Of a DNA stretch of 64,000 nucleotides, positions 14,448-27,429 are shown piece after piece; within the stretch, counting starts at the first letter, position 1; every line of letters starts with the position of its first letter. This DNA comes from Monosporascus cannonballus (Eukaryota; Ascomycota; Sordariomycetes; Xylariales): positions 43,034-107,033 of the forward strand of contig QJNS01000264.1 in the NCBI GenBank assembly GCA_004154925.1, in the 5' to 3' direction. A model generated the notes under the pieces. It had not been told where the DNA came from and did no database searches. It saw only the letters and a program-made list of their open reading frames with translations. A program made the translations under genes and the position numbers.

Positions 14448-17438
14448 ATTAGTACCTTTTTAAAATTATTTCTTTTGTTTAACTAGTAATTAACTTATTT
14501 TATTTAGGTTTTTATTTTTTTTATATATATAAATTAAATAATTATTATTTTAATTAGATATTTTTATTTATCCGAATAATTTTTGTAATTTTTTTATAAT
14601 ATGCAAAAGGTTACTTTTTAGGTTTTTAATATTATTTAAAAAGGTAGGTTTTTTGTTAAATTATATATTTCGAATAATAATAATTTTATTAATTAATAGG
14701 TTTTAAATTTCGTAAATATTCGTAAATCGGTAACCGACGAAATAGTTAATTTATGTTTTAAAATTTAGTTTTTAAAGTTTTTATTTTTTTTATGGCGGTA
14801 GTTATTATAATGTAAGTTATATAGCTATATATTCGTAAATAAGCTTATTAAAGCTTTCGATTAAATATTATAATGCTATTTTTATACATTAAATAAATAT
14901 AGTAAATTTCGTATAGGTTTTGCTAAACAAATACGTATTTAAGGGTACGGTTATATAGATATATTATTATTTTAAAAATATATACGATTAAGAACGAAAA
15001 TAACTTAATGCCATTTCGTATTATAATTTTTTTTAATTATATTTCTTAAACGTTTTGTACCTTCGTTTTAAATTTGGGTATATGGTATTAAAAATTTAAA
15101 TTTAATATTAAAAAAAGGCGATTAAAATATATTTCGAAATTAATAATTTTTTATGATTTCGTTATTATATTCGATTATTTATAGGAAAATTTTGTTTTAG
15201 TTTTTTAGAATTTTGAAAAAGTATCGAAACGTTATAATTAATATATTTTGCTTTCGGTTTTTAAGATAAATATCTTAAATAAAACCTAAGTATTGATTGG
15301 TAGCAAATATAATGTATTTATATTTTTTAAAAATCTTTTTTAAAATTTATAAAATCGATAGCGATTTTCTATCTTAATCGAGATATTTTCTTTTTTAATT
15401 TGCGATATATTAGCTTTTTAACTTTCGCCTTATTATATATTTGGTATTCGATTGTTATAAAACCTTTTAGGCGGATTTCTTTCGTATAAAATTGTAATTA
15501 AGCGATTATTTCGAGTTTTGGGTATTCTAATTTTAGGTATTATATAATGCAATTACCGGTTTGTAATAATTTCGTTATTTACGAATTAACGTTTCGGTTA
15601 TAAATTATTAAAAGTATATAGGTAATTATTACGTTAATATTTTTAATAACGAATTAATTAAATTTGTTTATTAGTATAATAATTATTTAATTATATTTAT
15701 TTTAAATAAAATTATTAGTTTTTCGGTTATTTTATTAATAGCTTTTTTTCCGGAGCTGTTAAAAAGATATTAAGTTATATGCGAAATTTTCGTAATATAT
15801 TACGTCGTATAAACGTAATGTTTTCGTACCGTTAAAGTTTCGAAAAATTATATTAATTTTTCCGTATTTTTTAATTGGGACGAAATTATTACTTACGTAC
15901 ATCCCGTTATTTTATACGGTAAGTTTGAAATTTAAAAATTTGTTAATTAGGTTGAAAATATATATCGTAAACTTTAAGTCCAGAATAGTTAAATTATTTA
16001 AGGGGTAAAATAAAGTACTTATAACGTTACGTTAATTAAGAATTAAAAAATATGCCAATATTTATCGTATTTTTTAGGAATTAATCTATTTTTTATATAG
16101 TAGGTTTTTCTATAATTTTCAATAGGTGGTCGATTTTTTTTCTTTAAAGATTAATCGGCGGAAATTCGTTTTTAAATATATGTTATTATTTTGTCCTTAA
16201 AACGGAAACCTTTTAAGGCTTTTTTAAAAAATGTATAATAACAATTAAATAATATATAATAATTAGTTAGGTACGTTTTATAACGGATATTTTGTACGTT
16301 TAATTTTTAACGTTTTCGTTTATTATTATTTTGGTTCGTATAAAAATTTTTACGGTTATTTCGTTTCGGCTTATAATTTGGGATTTTTTTTCGCGGTTAA
16401 AAATTAGTATTTTTAGGATTTTCCTAATTAAGATCGTTTGATTAAGAAAATTTGTAAGTATTCCGTAAAGCGTTAAAAACGTTATTTTGATACTTCGTAA
16501 TATAAATATAAGATAAGTTATAACTTAATAATCTAGAAAATTAATTACCGTTTTTGGAAATTAATTATATTATTATCGATTTCGGGCTTTTGTATTCTTT
16601 AAAAAATAATAATTTATATTTTAATTATAAGGATTAATATTATATATAAATCGTTAACTTATATAATAGTCGTTTTCGTTTTAAAATATTATATTATTAT
16701 CTTAAGGTAATAATGTTTTATTATTTTACGATTTATCCGTTTAATGTTTTATCAAATTTCGAAATTTATTTTAACCTTTCGTAATATTTTCGTTAGGTAT
16801 TAATTAGGAATCTATTATTGTATATTTTGCCGAATTCGCCTAAATTAACGTATTATTTTTGTAAATTTTATTTTTTAAAAAAAAATAATTTTTTAATCGC
16901 TGGAAATACCGACTTTAAGACCTATTTCGTAAGGTCGTTAATGTTTTTACAAAAAATATCGTATTTTCGATTTTTGTAAATATATGCCGTAACGTTTTAA
17001 TTGTAGGTTTATTTCTTTTCGATTATTATTTTAAGAATATTCGTTAAATAACTGGTATAATCGATTTTTTCGGTAATTTCTCCGGAAGATATAAATATAA
17101 ACAAAAAACCGCTTAAGGTATTAATTCATATCATATGGCGGATTCGTCTTTTTGGATAAAAGGTTATATTAGGTTTTATAAGTTTAATATGTTATTAAAG
17201 GTTTTAATTAAGATCGATATAATCCTAAATATCGAATACCTATGTTTTAAATTAGAATTCGCCTTTGAAGTAATCTTAGTTTTTAGGTCCCTTGTAAAAA
17301 ACGGAAGACGTTAACAGTACGGTTATTATTATTATTATTGGCGTATTTCGATAATTACAATTGATATATAACTCATATCGTTTTACCAGCAGCTGATTAA
17401 TTAATATATGCCTTAATTGAACGAATAAGATTTTTAAT

Positions 17439-17601
17439 TGTCAAATATAAGGGATATCAGTTATGTGTGTATTGATGACTAGTTGCAAGTGCTTTAGAAC
17501 GCGCACTGCACTTTAAGGTGATCTAGTCCCGGAATATATATGTTCCGATCAGAGGGAATCTTCCGTATATGGGGTGCTAGAGCACCCCCTGCTAGCTGAC
17601 A
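17439..17601 (-). repeat. 5' LTR of copia-like copy B (163 bp), best preserved copy
   Basis: On the - strand it starts TGTCAGCTAG and ends TTGACA, a canonical TG...CA terminus. It marks the exact right edge of the AT-rich tract. It retains more G and C than the other two copies, so it is the best guide to the ancestral LTR. Confidence 0.9.
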
Positions 17602-17743
17602 TTACGCGCTTACACACTCTTAATGGGTCATTTCTAAGACCGGAGGTGATTTATCCCATCATAATCTCACACATGATGATCTGCCTGCGGGTTCTAAACT
17701 GTTGGTTCTATTTCACAGCTTGGTTCGGCAAATGTGGCAAGTG

Positions 17744-19530
17744 TTAGCTGCTCCATTTAGCCTCACTGGGACTCAATAGGCGCTCTTTCAACTTGAAGTA
17801 TCCGGGTTGCAACCTCTGAAACACGCCCGTGGGATCATACTTCTGAGAAACGGCCAGCAACTTCGCTTTACTCTCCGGCCCATATCCGTCGATGGGATCC
17901 TCAGCCTGACTAGCGTAATTTTGGTAAATGTATCGGTGGTTGACGCCGAGCCTTTCTCCTGCAGCCTTCGCCCTAGACAGGATGCGAGCATAGGCTTCGA
18001 GTATTTTGCCGTCTTCCGATTCCTTATCCCACATGTACGTCCAGTTTACGATGAGCAGGGGCTCGCCCGTCCCAGGAAGCCCAAGAGCATTACCGCCAGC
18101 CCGGCTCATGTACTTGATCTGGGACAACGTTATGACCTGAATTGCGAGTGCTGGAAACTGTACTGTGAAGTCAAGGCGAGTGAGAGGCTCGGTTTCCTCA
18201 TACCATATCTGGAGAACCTCCGAGATAATCCGCTCGTCCAAGACAAAGGATAGTGTCCAAAACGTCTGGCGAAACCCATTCTGCCCAGCGGCGTCCCAGT
18301 CAAGCGTTAGTTGTGACTGATATTTCGTCGTTGTGCTGTCATATACTGGGTTGGGCATGTCGAAGAAGCTGTCGAAAGCTGCGGGATGATTGTCATCGGC
18401 TTGCGGAATGGCGTACTCGAGAGAATTAACGGCTCTCCAGGTGGCGCTTCCCGTGTCGTAGCTATACGATATGATAACAGCACCGTTTGGATCTTCTACC
18501 GAGCCATTTTGACCTCGACCCCAATCGACGAACTTTCGAATCAAAGATGAGTTCATAGCGATGGGGAAAACTCTATCACCGCCCCACATGAGCCCCTGAG
18601 GGTACACATAAGCATTGAGGTGAGTGACCAGCCCGAAATTGTTTCCTCCGCCCCGGAGAGCCCAAAACAGGTCCGGCTAGAGCATGGCTATTAGAGATAG
18701 AATTTCTAAGTTACGATGAATTCACCTACATTGGATGTTGCATTCGCATTGATGATATCCCCGGAAGCCGTGATTACCTCATAATTCACGATGTTGTCAC
18801 AAGCCCAGCCGTAGAGGTTGCTAAAGAACGAGATACCGCCTACCACATCAGCAGGGGTGATTCATTAAAGCTAAGGGCCAAAGAGAGAATTACTTACCGC
18901 CCAGCGTAAGTCCACCAACGCCCACTGAGGCTACTCGCCCACCAACAGCTGTGAGATTCTCTGGTTCAAGCGCCAAGTAGACATCATACCACCTGTTCCC
19001 CGGGCCGATCGACGCGACTCGCCTGTCCTCAGTGACTATTACTTCATTTAGTGATGCAAGGTCGATAGTCAGGCCGCCTCTCCTATTCGAAGCGCCCGCG
19101 AAAGAGGCGGGGCCACCGCTCTTGACTGCAAATTCGCATTGGGTCAACCGGGCGAGGAGGACAGCCGCTGCGGCCTCTTCAGAGCTTGATGGGCGGAAAA
19201 GACAGGCCGGGAACGTGTCCGACTGCTGTGCCGACCAGAACTCTGATAGCCACTTTTCGAAGGAACTCTGTCCGGCTTGAGCGACCTGCACTGAGCCGAA
19301 GCTCCAGGAGAGCGAATCACACTGTATTTACTTAGTCGGTGATCGAGGTCAAAATGCTTGGGAGTCCTCACCGCAAAGGAACAGTCTAGGGTCCTATTCG
19401 CCGCTTTGTCATTATCGAATATATCGACTCCAAGGTTTTTGAGCCTTTGAAGGACATCGAAGTCCGCCGTTTCTTCGTAGCCATATGCTTGAGTGAACAA
19501 GATATAAATAATAATCAGGAGCACTTTCAT
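17744..19530 (-). CDS. Secreted FAD-dependent oxidoreductase (berberine-bridge-like, PCMH fold)
   Basis: Proposed exons on the - strand are 19530-19372, 19321-18898, 18839-18730 and 18676-17744, giving 541 aa. Introns are 50, 58 and 53 bp with GT-AG ends; the sum is in frame. The N-terminus MKVLLIIIYILFTQAYG is a signal peptide. The FAD-binding part spans about residues 90-250, with GGLTIDL, SVGVGGLTLGGG and FWALRGGGNNFG. The C-terminal BBE segment contains YIYQNYASQAEDPIDGYG and KYDPTGVFQRLQPGYFKL, typical of fungal family members. These enzymes oxidise sugars, alcohols or secondary-metabolite intermediates using bound FAD and O2; the substrate is not predictable. An oddity is residue 124: the usual SGGH motif, whose His carries the covalent flavin, reads SGGP. 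The gene sits 142 bp from the RIP-eroded nest. It may be inactive or bind FAD non-covalently. Confidence 0.9.
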
Positions 19531-21164
19531 CTTGACAGCTTAAGGTCAATGTGTCCAATAATTAAGACTAAGGTGAGCCGGATGGAACTAAGTAGAGTCG
19601 CGGTATGAAGGTTTGGTGAATTGGGTGCCAATACATACTTCAGATCTCTCCTCCAACTATTACCCCAGAGTGATATTGTATTAGTCTTGAGCAGCGGTTT
19701 CATGATTCCTTCGGCAGTGTCGCCCTTGCAGTTCAGCTTAGACCTTTGGGAGGCAGGGTGCGGATTGGTGGCTTTACAGCCCCTGATTGATTGTGCGGCG
19801 TGATACAGCCAATGAGGGCAAGGGTTGCAGCAGCATTATAGATCAGCTGGCAGGGACCTTTTACTATCCGCGATACAGCTCCCATGTTTTGTCCAGTAAG
19901 ACCTCGATCGCGCCATCCATAGGCCCATGGCCGTTTCCCCTTACCCACGCATATTAGTGAAGATGGAGACTGGCTAGGTTTTCGGTGGATGGAGAAAGCC
20001 TGGAGTATCATTAGTAGGAGGAAATATCGACCATCGATAGCAAACTTCATCCTTGACGATGGCTAAGTGAATAGACGATTTACTTAGAAGTTTCCATTTT
20101 GAAGCTGGCCAGTTGCATTTCAAAGGAATGAGCGCATTCGGGGTAATAGGCCGCCGATTTATAATCATGCAGCTAAAGCCAAGGTAGACTTCCAAGATGC
20201 TCCAAATGTTTGATCAAATAACTTTGCTCCCCGCAATAGCGTATGTCGTTCTATGACCATGTTGTTCACGGAATAAGGTGGAGATTTAACCAGGAAGACC
20301 AGACGTCCCAAGCAGCCGTAACTTCAAGCCTCCAGCTGCCTCCTACCACCTACCATAATGTCACCCCCGCCCCCCTTATAGATATAGCCGTGCTATGTCT
20401 GCAGAGTCCATATTGCTATTTCTGCAATGCCGCACTTAATACCTGCCTACATACCTAGGCGGCAGATTCCGACTTCTCTTAAATGCAGGGCTTGCATACG
20501 AGATCAAACAGCACTACATAGAAAAGGTTCGCCCCCAAAGCCTTAGAGCCCACGCAGTTCTCCAGGTTTCAGGCCTAGGGCCTGCATTACATTGATCGAA
20601 TAACCACCTTCCTCGCTTACATCCATATTATCGTACATGTCATTATAATTCAGATCAGCGTCTCAATTGCCTATATACAACCCCCCGGCTTTTGGGGACG
20701 CTTATTACGACGATATAAGTAGGGTCTTTACTCTTTGGCGTCAGGTGGCACATATCTAGCATCCGCCATGACCCCGGTTCCTCATTCCTACGTGGCCCAG
20801 GGCCTCTCTCTAATATCGTTCCAAAATCATCATCAGAACACTCGCTAGGAATGCTTGTTTTATCCCCTTCCTTTCCCTCCGGGACCGGCTCTTTCGCAAA
20901 ACGCCCTTCCACTTCTGGAAATGCCTCTTCGAATCAGAAGTCAGATGTCCTAATGCCGCTGTTGCAATTGTTGTCATCAAGGGGGTCGGAGTATATCAAT
21001 TACTCACTCCCCATGGCCGATCAACCTTCTGTAAGCGTCTCCCCTCAACCCTTATATAACGCCGCCCAATGCTTTCTTGCCTTTATCCAGTTTACCCTTA
21101 TATCTGTACAGGGTGCTGTCCGGCGCGTCTTATGTACACACCGCATCCACCGAATATTAGATCA
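19531..21164. other. Intergenic, no gene recognised
   Basis: This lies between the 5' end of the oxidoreductase gene and the 3' end of the CSC1-like gene. Several open frames of 60-117 codons occur but have no recognisable motifs and overlap one another. A TACCTAGGCGG motif occurs near 20452. Confidence 0.6.
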
Positions 21165-24100
21165 TTACCACTCGCGAGCGGGCTTCCGCCGTGTCCTAAA
21201 GTAATCATAGGTCATGGGGTCGTGAGCCGGGGGAGGGTTGTCTTCTTCTTGAGGCAGACCACCGTAACCCCGGGGACCCCCACCTAGCATGCCTGCGCCA
21301 CCTGGCGCTCTCATCGGCGCAGGTGCGGCCATTGGCATTGCTGCTGCGTTGCCCACCAGACCGGCATCGCTGTCGTTGCCATGTGCATACAAGGGACTCC
21401 GAGACCGACCTATATCTGGCTGCGTGGCATATGGGCTTCCCATCGGTTGCGAGTACATACCAGGGCCGGGACTACCAAGCCTGGGAATCGTCGGCATGCC
21501 GGTGGGACTAGCAGTTCGTGGCATGTTCGGAATCCCGGGACTAGCGGGTCTCGAGTACGGCTCGCTGCCATTCCACATACTCCCGGGCGTTCCGGGGCGC
21601 ATCATATCCGCCGGTCGGCCATAGATTTCGCCACCGCCATGCTCAGCCGCAAATTCAGAACGATTCTTGTAATACTCAAAGTCAAGGCGCGATTCCGGAA
21701 CGAGTTCGAATCCCGGTATCGTGGCTGACTTGCCCGGCTTTCCCGCCGTCATAGACCCTAGGACATAGGCGTCAGAATATCCAGACATTGACATGGTATC
21801 TCCAGAGTCGGCTTCACGACCGTGTGACAGTCGGCCCTTGTAAATCGAGGCAAGAATATTCTGAGCCTTCGCGTGCACCATGGGCGTAATGAGGGGCTTG
21901 TAAAGTGCGGGGTGGCCAAACCGAGAAGCGAGTCGGTTGTCTCGCCCGTAAGAATCTTTCGGGATGGAGCTTTCCATATGCTGGACACTGCGAGTCGAGT
22001 AGTAATAGATCTTGTCGTCAAAGGTCTTCGAGCAATATAGCTTGAAAAGAATCATAATGATGGGAAGAGGTATAACCGCAAGGGCCATCTTATGTGTCCC
22101 GTCACCACGTTCCCAGACTGCCAGCCAGATCACCACATTGGATAGGATTGTACCGAAAACAAAACGGTTGAATAAGACCCGCCAAAATAAGCCGCCGGAC
22201 TCCGTTTTCGTAACGAAGATGTACAGTAAAAGGTATTTCTTGAGCCATACGTCAATAGAAAAGTACAATGCCGCAGCGGGCAAGACTAGAGGTTGGATTC
22301 CGGCGAAACAGAGGGCGACGGTCGAGTAGAACAGGAAAAAGTTATAGTAGCTGGCATAGTCGAACGCGGGTGGCGCGGTCAACTCGATCAGTTGCCTTGG
22401 GGTGGGATTCGAGAGCTTACGCATGAAGAATCCCCATATAAGGGTCCAGAGTTGTGCCAAATCGATAGCAGCACCGAGATTTCTCTGCAGCAGCCAGGTG
22501 ATCCAGAAGGGAGATATGGTGCAAAGGGAGATGAACAAGCCGGAAGGGAAGTCCTCGGACTGATCCCTGAGAGCTTGCCACAGGTCGGAACCCTTCTGAG
22601 TCTCTTTAATCACGGTCGACACGAAGCCCCATATAGTACTAAAAAAGGAGAAGACGACAAGATTGTTGAAGACGAAGAAGGCGTAGAGCTTGGCGACGAC
22701 GTGGCGCTCGCGTCCGGTCTTGGTTCTGTCGCCCGCTCTGATAGAAAGTCGACGGAAGATAATCGGAAGAACCAGATAAATCAGGGAAGTGATGGCCGGT
22801 GATATGACACCCTGGACGATAGACCAGAAACCAGTATTAGCCGAAAGAGAGATTTGAAAGGCCTCCCACACCAAACCCAAGTTGTTCAGATTGACCAGGA
22901 AGACGGCAATCAAGGCGTTGGGCGCAATCCAACAGAAAGTCAGGAGGGCAATCCAGAGGTTGATTATAATTGACCGCCAGCTCCTCTTAGCCGGACCGAG
23001 AGGCATATTGTCCCATATGATATCGTTCGGCCGGGGAGCAAGAGTCACAGTAGTACCCTGAGGTTTCTTCTTCCGCATGGCATAGGCGATACCATGAGCC
23101 TCGGATATGTCGTCATAGCTAGCAAATCCATACGGGAGAGTGTTTCGTTTGTCGATGCTCTTCCGTGCTTCTTTGATTTCCAATTCCAGCTCCTTGATCC
23201 TCTGCGTCAAGTACTCGATAGCGTCCACCTTCTGGCCCTTGGGATACGTGTCGTACGATGGATCCTTCTTTGACGGGTAACACATGGGTCGAGAGGCCGG
23301 CAGATTCTGGGGGTCCTTCAGGTATTTGGCCAGCACACTCTCGAGTTTCCGGACGGTGTGATCGTGTTGTTGGATAAGGTCTGGTAGGTGTTTCACATTC
23401 CGCGCGATAGCCGTCCGCGAAAACGAGGACTGGGGTATGACCGAGTCGATAATCCTGGCAATGCCCTCGTCGCTGCCCTTGTCCTTGGGAATATCGTACA
23501 ACTGTATATTTATTAGTTAATTGCACACCAACATGAGAGTGCAATTGGCGGGTCAGCATTACCATCAAGGTCCGGGCGTGTAGGCTGCGCTGATATTCCT
23601 CACTTCCGAAATAGATGCGGCGAAGCTGCAGAACTCTCCTATAATTCCACCATAAGAAGCCGCAAATGACGCAGTTGATGAGGTACGCCGTGAAAACCAG
23701 CCCCCAGAGTGGCTGATCCCATACTTGGGATGGCGTCAGCCTCATAAGCCAAGTCTGATTTTCGTCGCCGCTATTCCGAAAATAAAAGATCGGTATAAGA
23801 ACGCCACAGCCAAAGAGGGAAAGCGTGAGGAATATGTTGCGACACATCTTGGTAAATCGAAGGAAGATCGCAGCGTCCAGGCCGGCGTAGCTGACAAAAT
23901 CCTTCTCTCCGGTCTTCCATAGGGGAACCACCCAGGCGTGGTAGCCTCTACCGATGGGAGGCGGAGCATGCTTCTCGTCGGCATGTTTAAGCTTCGGGGC
24001 GTATACAACCGAATTGTGAGGTCGGACAAAAGAGAAGCAGATGGCAATGGCAAGTGTGAATCCAACAGAGGTTCCCAATGCGGACCAGACAGCACCATCA

Positions 24101-24284
24101 GCAAGCTAAGAACGCGGTAAGTCCGTATCACTTCATGTCAAGCAGAAACAGGGTGACAGGGACAGAAACCTACACGTTGCTTGAAGGGATCGGCGAGCAG
24201 GTCTAGGAGCTCCTGAGCAGCATTAGGTCCATCGCGTCCCGATATTACATGTCGCGCATGACGGATGAAGTCGTCCATGTCCAT
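21165..24284 (-). CDS. CSC1/OSCA-family (RSN1_7TM, DUF221) calcium-permeable channel-like protein
   Basis: Exons 24284-24174, 24105-23563 and 23501-21165 give 996 aa; introns are 68 and 61 bp. The first of two close in-frame ATGs was taken (the other is 24278). The N-terminal part has a TM at about residues 45-65 (SVGFTLAIAICFSFV) and two more (IFLTLSLFGCGVLIPIFYF; LWGLVFTAYLINCVICGFLWW). The cytosolic PHM7-like domain follows, from the conserved RTLMLYDIPKD to about residue 400, with a helical KELELEIKEA stretch. Then come the RSN1_7TM channel helices (LWIALLTFCWIAPNALIAVF on). The C-terminal ~150 residues are Gly/Pro/Met-rich and low-complexity. Family members are hyperosmolality- or stretch-gated cation channels in fungal and plant membranes. 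The function here is inferred from family only. It appears intact. Confidence 0.92.
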
Positions 24285-25670
24285 TTCGCCACCAGGGGGC
24301 CACTCTTAAGAGGGCTGCACGTAACGTGAAGGCGAGCCGCTGGAGGACTGGCGATCCTTGAGGCTCCAGCGGGTCGAACCCTGCGCAGGTATGAGGTAAC
24401 GAAGGTCCGGGCGGTCTGCTATATCACCGAAATCGGACGCAAGAGGCTAATGGAAATGTCGTCTGTTCCTTCGGTCTAATTGTTGTGAGGATAGAGGAAC
24501 CTGTGCCGATACGGGCAGCAATCCGGGGCAAAAGCGGCGGTGGGTATAGGAACTCGGCAGATGACTCGGTACGTACAAAGGGTCCGCAAACGAATGATGC
24601 GCCGACGATTGTCATCCCCTGCTGGCCAAAAAGGATAGCAGAGTTGCGGGAAAAGAAACGAGCGAAAGGGTGAAGAAAAGGGTATGGCGTATTGGCTGCA
24701 GGATTGAAGTCGAAGGGAGAAGGATAAGAGAGGATCACCGGATACGAAGCGAAGGATACCAAGACGCCAAAAAGAGGATGGTGCCAAGAATAGAAACAAG
24801 GGGGAATGTACCAGTTGAAGCCACTATCGGTACCTGCCTTAGTATATTCCTACCTAGGTGCGTAAGTGTTGATACTTTCGCATTATTCGCGCATGAAGAG
24901 TCCGATCGTCCCCCGTCAGGTAAGTGCTCCTCCGACAAACATGTACCGCATTATAAAGTTAAAATTACGCTAAGAAAAAAGAGCAAAGCCATGTTCAACC
25001 AAATCAGATGAGCCAAATTTCCAACTGTACTACCAGGTTGCATGTGAGAAGTTGCGCGTAAGGCTACAGGTAGACTCGAGTCAGGGTTATTGTATTTACT
25101 GTGTTTACTGACGTACCTACCTTAGTTGGGCAGAGGTACTGCAGGTTTGGGAATTGTAACCCCCCACGAAAGCAAGGACAACAAGTGGAGGGCGTGGGGA
25201 ATTGAAAGATCTCTGATAGCGAAATATGCCGTATGCAGGGAAGTTATTGTACATACATACCATGTGATAGATACCTAGGTACGATAAATGCACAATATGT
25301 TACATGTAGGTACTCGAACTACTTTTTGTTGGCTGAGATAAGATAACAGGACTTTGATATTGATCAGGGAGGATATCTACCCTTCAAGTATAACTTGACG
25401 AGGATATCGATAACTTTATTCGAGCTTTTGTTCCACTCTAGATTCGTCTTTCTTCTTTTCCACAAATCAATAAGTGCTTATTATCAACAAGGAGACACAG
25501 AACTGCTGGCTGGTCAAGGTTCACCATCGCTGTTATCGGCACCATCGGCATTCTCCCAGAGCCAACTGCCCTACTTCTCCACTGTGCTTACGTAATACCA
25601 GTCTGCCACCCTCCAATGCCTGAATACGAACTGCAGTTCCCAGGTGCGAGACATCCATCCCGTAAACTGC
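24285..25670. other. Intergenic, upstream of the CSC1-like gene, no gene recognised
   Basis: It probably contains the promoter and 5' UTR of the CSC1-like gene. The motif ACCTAGGT or variants recurs (near 24852 and 25272). Overlapping short open frames near 24424-25011 show no family features. Confidence 0.6.
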
Positions 25671-25715
25671 CACTAACCTCGGACACCACCTAATGCATAG
25701 CCCTAGCAATGCATA
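25671..25715 (+). repeat. Left terminal inverted repeat (45 bp) of the DNA transposon
   Basis: It starts CACTAACCTCGGACACC and is an exact reverse complement of 27430-27474. It contains the internal direct repeat AATGCATAG/AATGCATAG. Confidence 0.95.
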
Positions 25716-25749
25716 GCCAAAATACACACAAATTGATAGTTACCTACAC

Positions 25750-27342
25750 ATTTCAAAAACTTTTAATAACGCAATAACGTATTTCTTGATAAAATGAAGC
25801 TATTTAAGCTATTTAGATTTACGCTGCCTTTTCTTAGCAGGTTATTTTTCAGTATAACTATTAATTGTAACCTGATTACCAGCCTTTATAAGCTTTAAAC
25901 CTTTAATAACTTTGTTTTTAGCCGACCTAATATCTAATAAATTCGCAAAAATCTTATTTGGTTATTTAGTAATAATTTGGCGTTTACAACTTTCGTATTT
26001 CTCGAATTTCGTTTGTAAAAGCTAATTATTATAGCGGAAAATAATGTTTTCGATATTAAGATTATTAAGCCTTTTAATAATTTTAATTATTATTTTCCGT
26101 ATATCGCGAAACGTTTTCGCCTAATTGTATAAGGTTATTTATATGCTTTTCTGTAATTTTAAGGCCTTATAAAAATATATACGATTTCGTTCTGGCTGTT
26201 AATTATTTGTTCCAGGGGTGTTTTCGGTTTAAGGACCGGCTGGGATGTTATTTTGAGATTTCTTAATATTATTTAGATTTAATATTTTTGTCGGTAAAGG
26301 CGATTTTGGCAGTTTCGTAATACGTTTTTAACATACGGCGTTTATATTCGGAAATTATTATAAATAATCTGCCGGCTTTTCGTAAAATAATATAATATTT
26401 CTTTTTAAGTACGGAAAATACGGTAACGTCAAATAACTAATGGTTATTATTCGAATAAAATAAAAAATATATAAAGATAACCTTATTTTAAAATATTTTC
26501 ATATAAAAGCAAAAAATAGATATATAATATAATTATTTAAGATAAATAACCGTTATTTATTATAAAAATAAAGCTTAATTTCCAGAAGAAAAATAAATTT
26601 TAATTATTTTAACGTAATAATATTATTAATTTACCTTTTCGAAGTTAACGTATATTTGGTTTTTTCGATATTTTCGAATAACCATTATTTTTAAACGGTA
26701 AAATTATTAAAGATATATACGGCCGTACTTTTTTTGTATGTAAAGCCGATATATTCGAAAATAAATACCTATAACGTTACCCTCGATTCCTTAAGCTTTG
26801 CGCAAATTATTTCCGAAAATCTTACGACCGTTTTATTAATTTATTTTCCTTTTTGGACGTCTGTTTTATTTATATTATATTTGTTTGTAGGTTTAATTTT
26901 ATATTTAGTTCGGACGGCGGTAAGGAAAAGGAAAAATTTACGGATATCGTCGTAATTACGTACCTTTAGGCGGTCCCGGAGCATAATTTATCCTTTTTTC
27001 GTATATATCTTGTTATAATATGTAATAAAGCAATTAATTTAATTTTTTAACGATTCTTTTAAAACCTAATAAAACTTTTGTTATTTAACGAATTTGGATC
27101 TTTATAAGGGTACGGCCGTATATTTTTTATGCAATATCTAGTTAATAAGTTTATCTTTTTTTTTAATCCGATAATTTACGCGCGTTACTTTGGGTTTCGG
27201 AATACGGTTTAATGCCATGGACGCGGCGTAACAGGGTCGATTGAGATATGCCGAATCGCGCGTTTGTAAAGGTCTCGGAACCACCTTCCGTAATAAATTC
27301 CTTGGCATCCCGAATTCTGCGCTTACGGTCGATATTAACCAT
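25750..27342 (-). pseudogene. Eroded transposase of the pogo-like element
   Basis: The probable start is ATG at 27342. The first ~46 codons are open and read MVNIDRKRRIRDAKEF...FGISQSTLLRRVHG, the arrangement of the psq/HTH DNA-binding domain of pogo/Fot1-type DDE transposases. Beyond about 27190 the frame is broken by dense TAA/TAG codons. No DDE catalytic motif is readable. It is non-functional. Confidence 0.7.
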
Positions 27343-27429
27343 CTTAACCCGAAATCAATTGACTAAATGGTTGTGGAGTTATCGCGAAATGTTGTTATAA
27401 GGGGTGGTTGTTGTTGTGGAGAAAAGTCT

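Larger units (their letters stand above)
5171..17601 (-). mobile_element. Ty1/copia-like LTR retrotransposon copy B, RIP-eroded, split by a gypsy insertion
   Basis: It is flanked by direct 163-bp LTRs at 5171-5333 and 17439-17601. A polypurine tract (AAAAGAGTA on the - strand) abuts the left LTR, which is therefore the 3' LTR of a - strand element. The body continues on both sides of the gypsy insertion (7519-14447): joined across it, 5334-7518 and 14453-17438 read collinearly as the reverse complement of copy A. Without the insert the element is about 5.5 kb, normal for copia. No intact ORF remains. The five bases outside the two ends (CTACC and TTACG) do not match well, so the target duplication is unclear. 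Confidence 0.85.

Noticed and set aside
17807..18253. 148-codon + frame opposite the first oxidoreductase gene
   Set aside because: It is antisense to a well supported exon with conserved BBE motifs.
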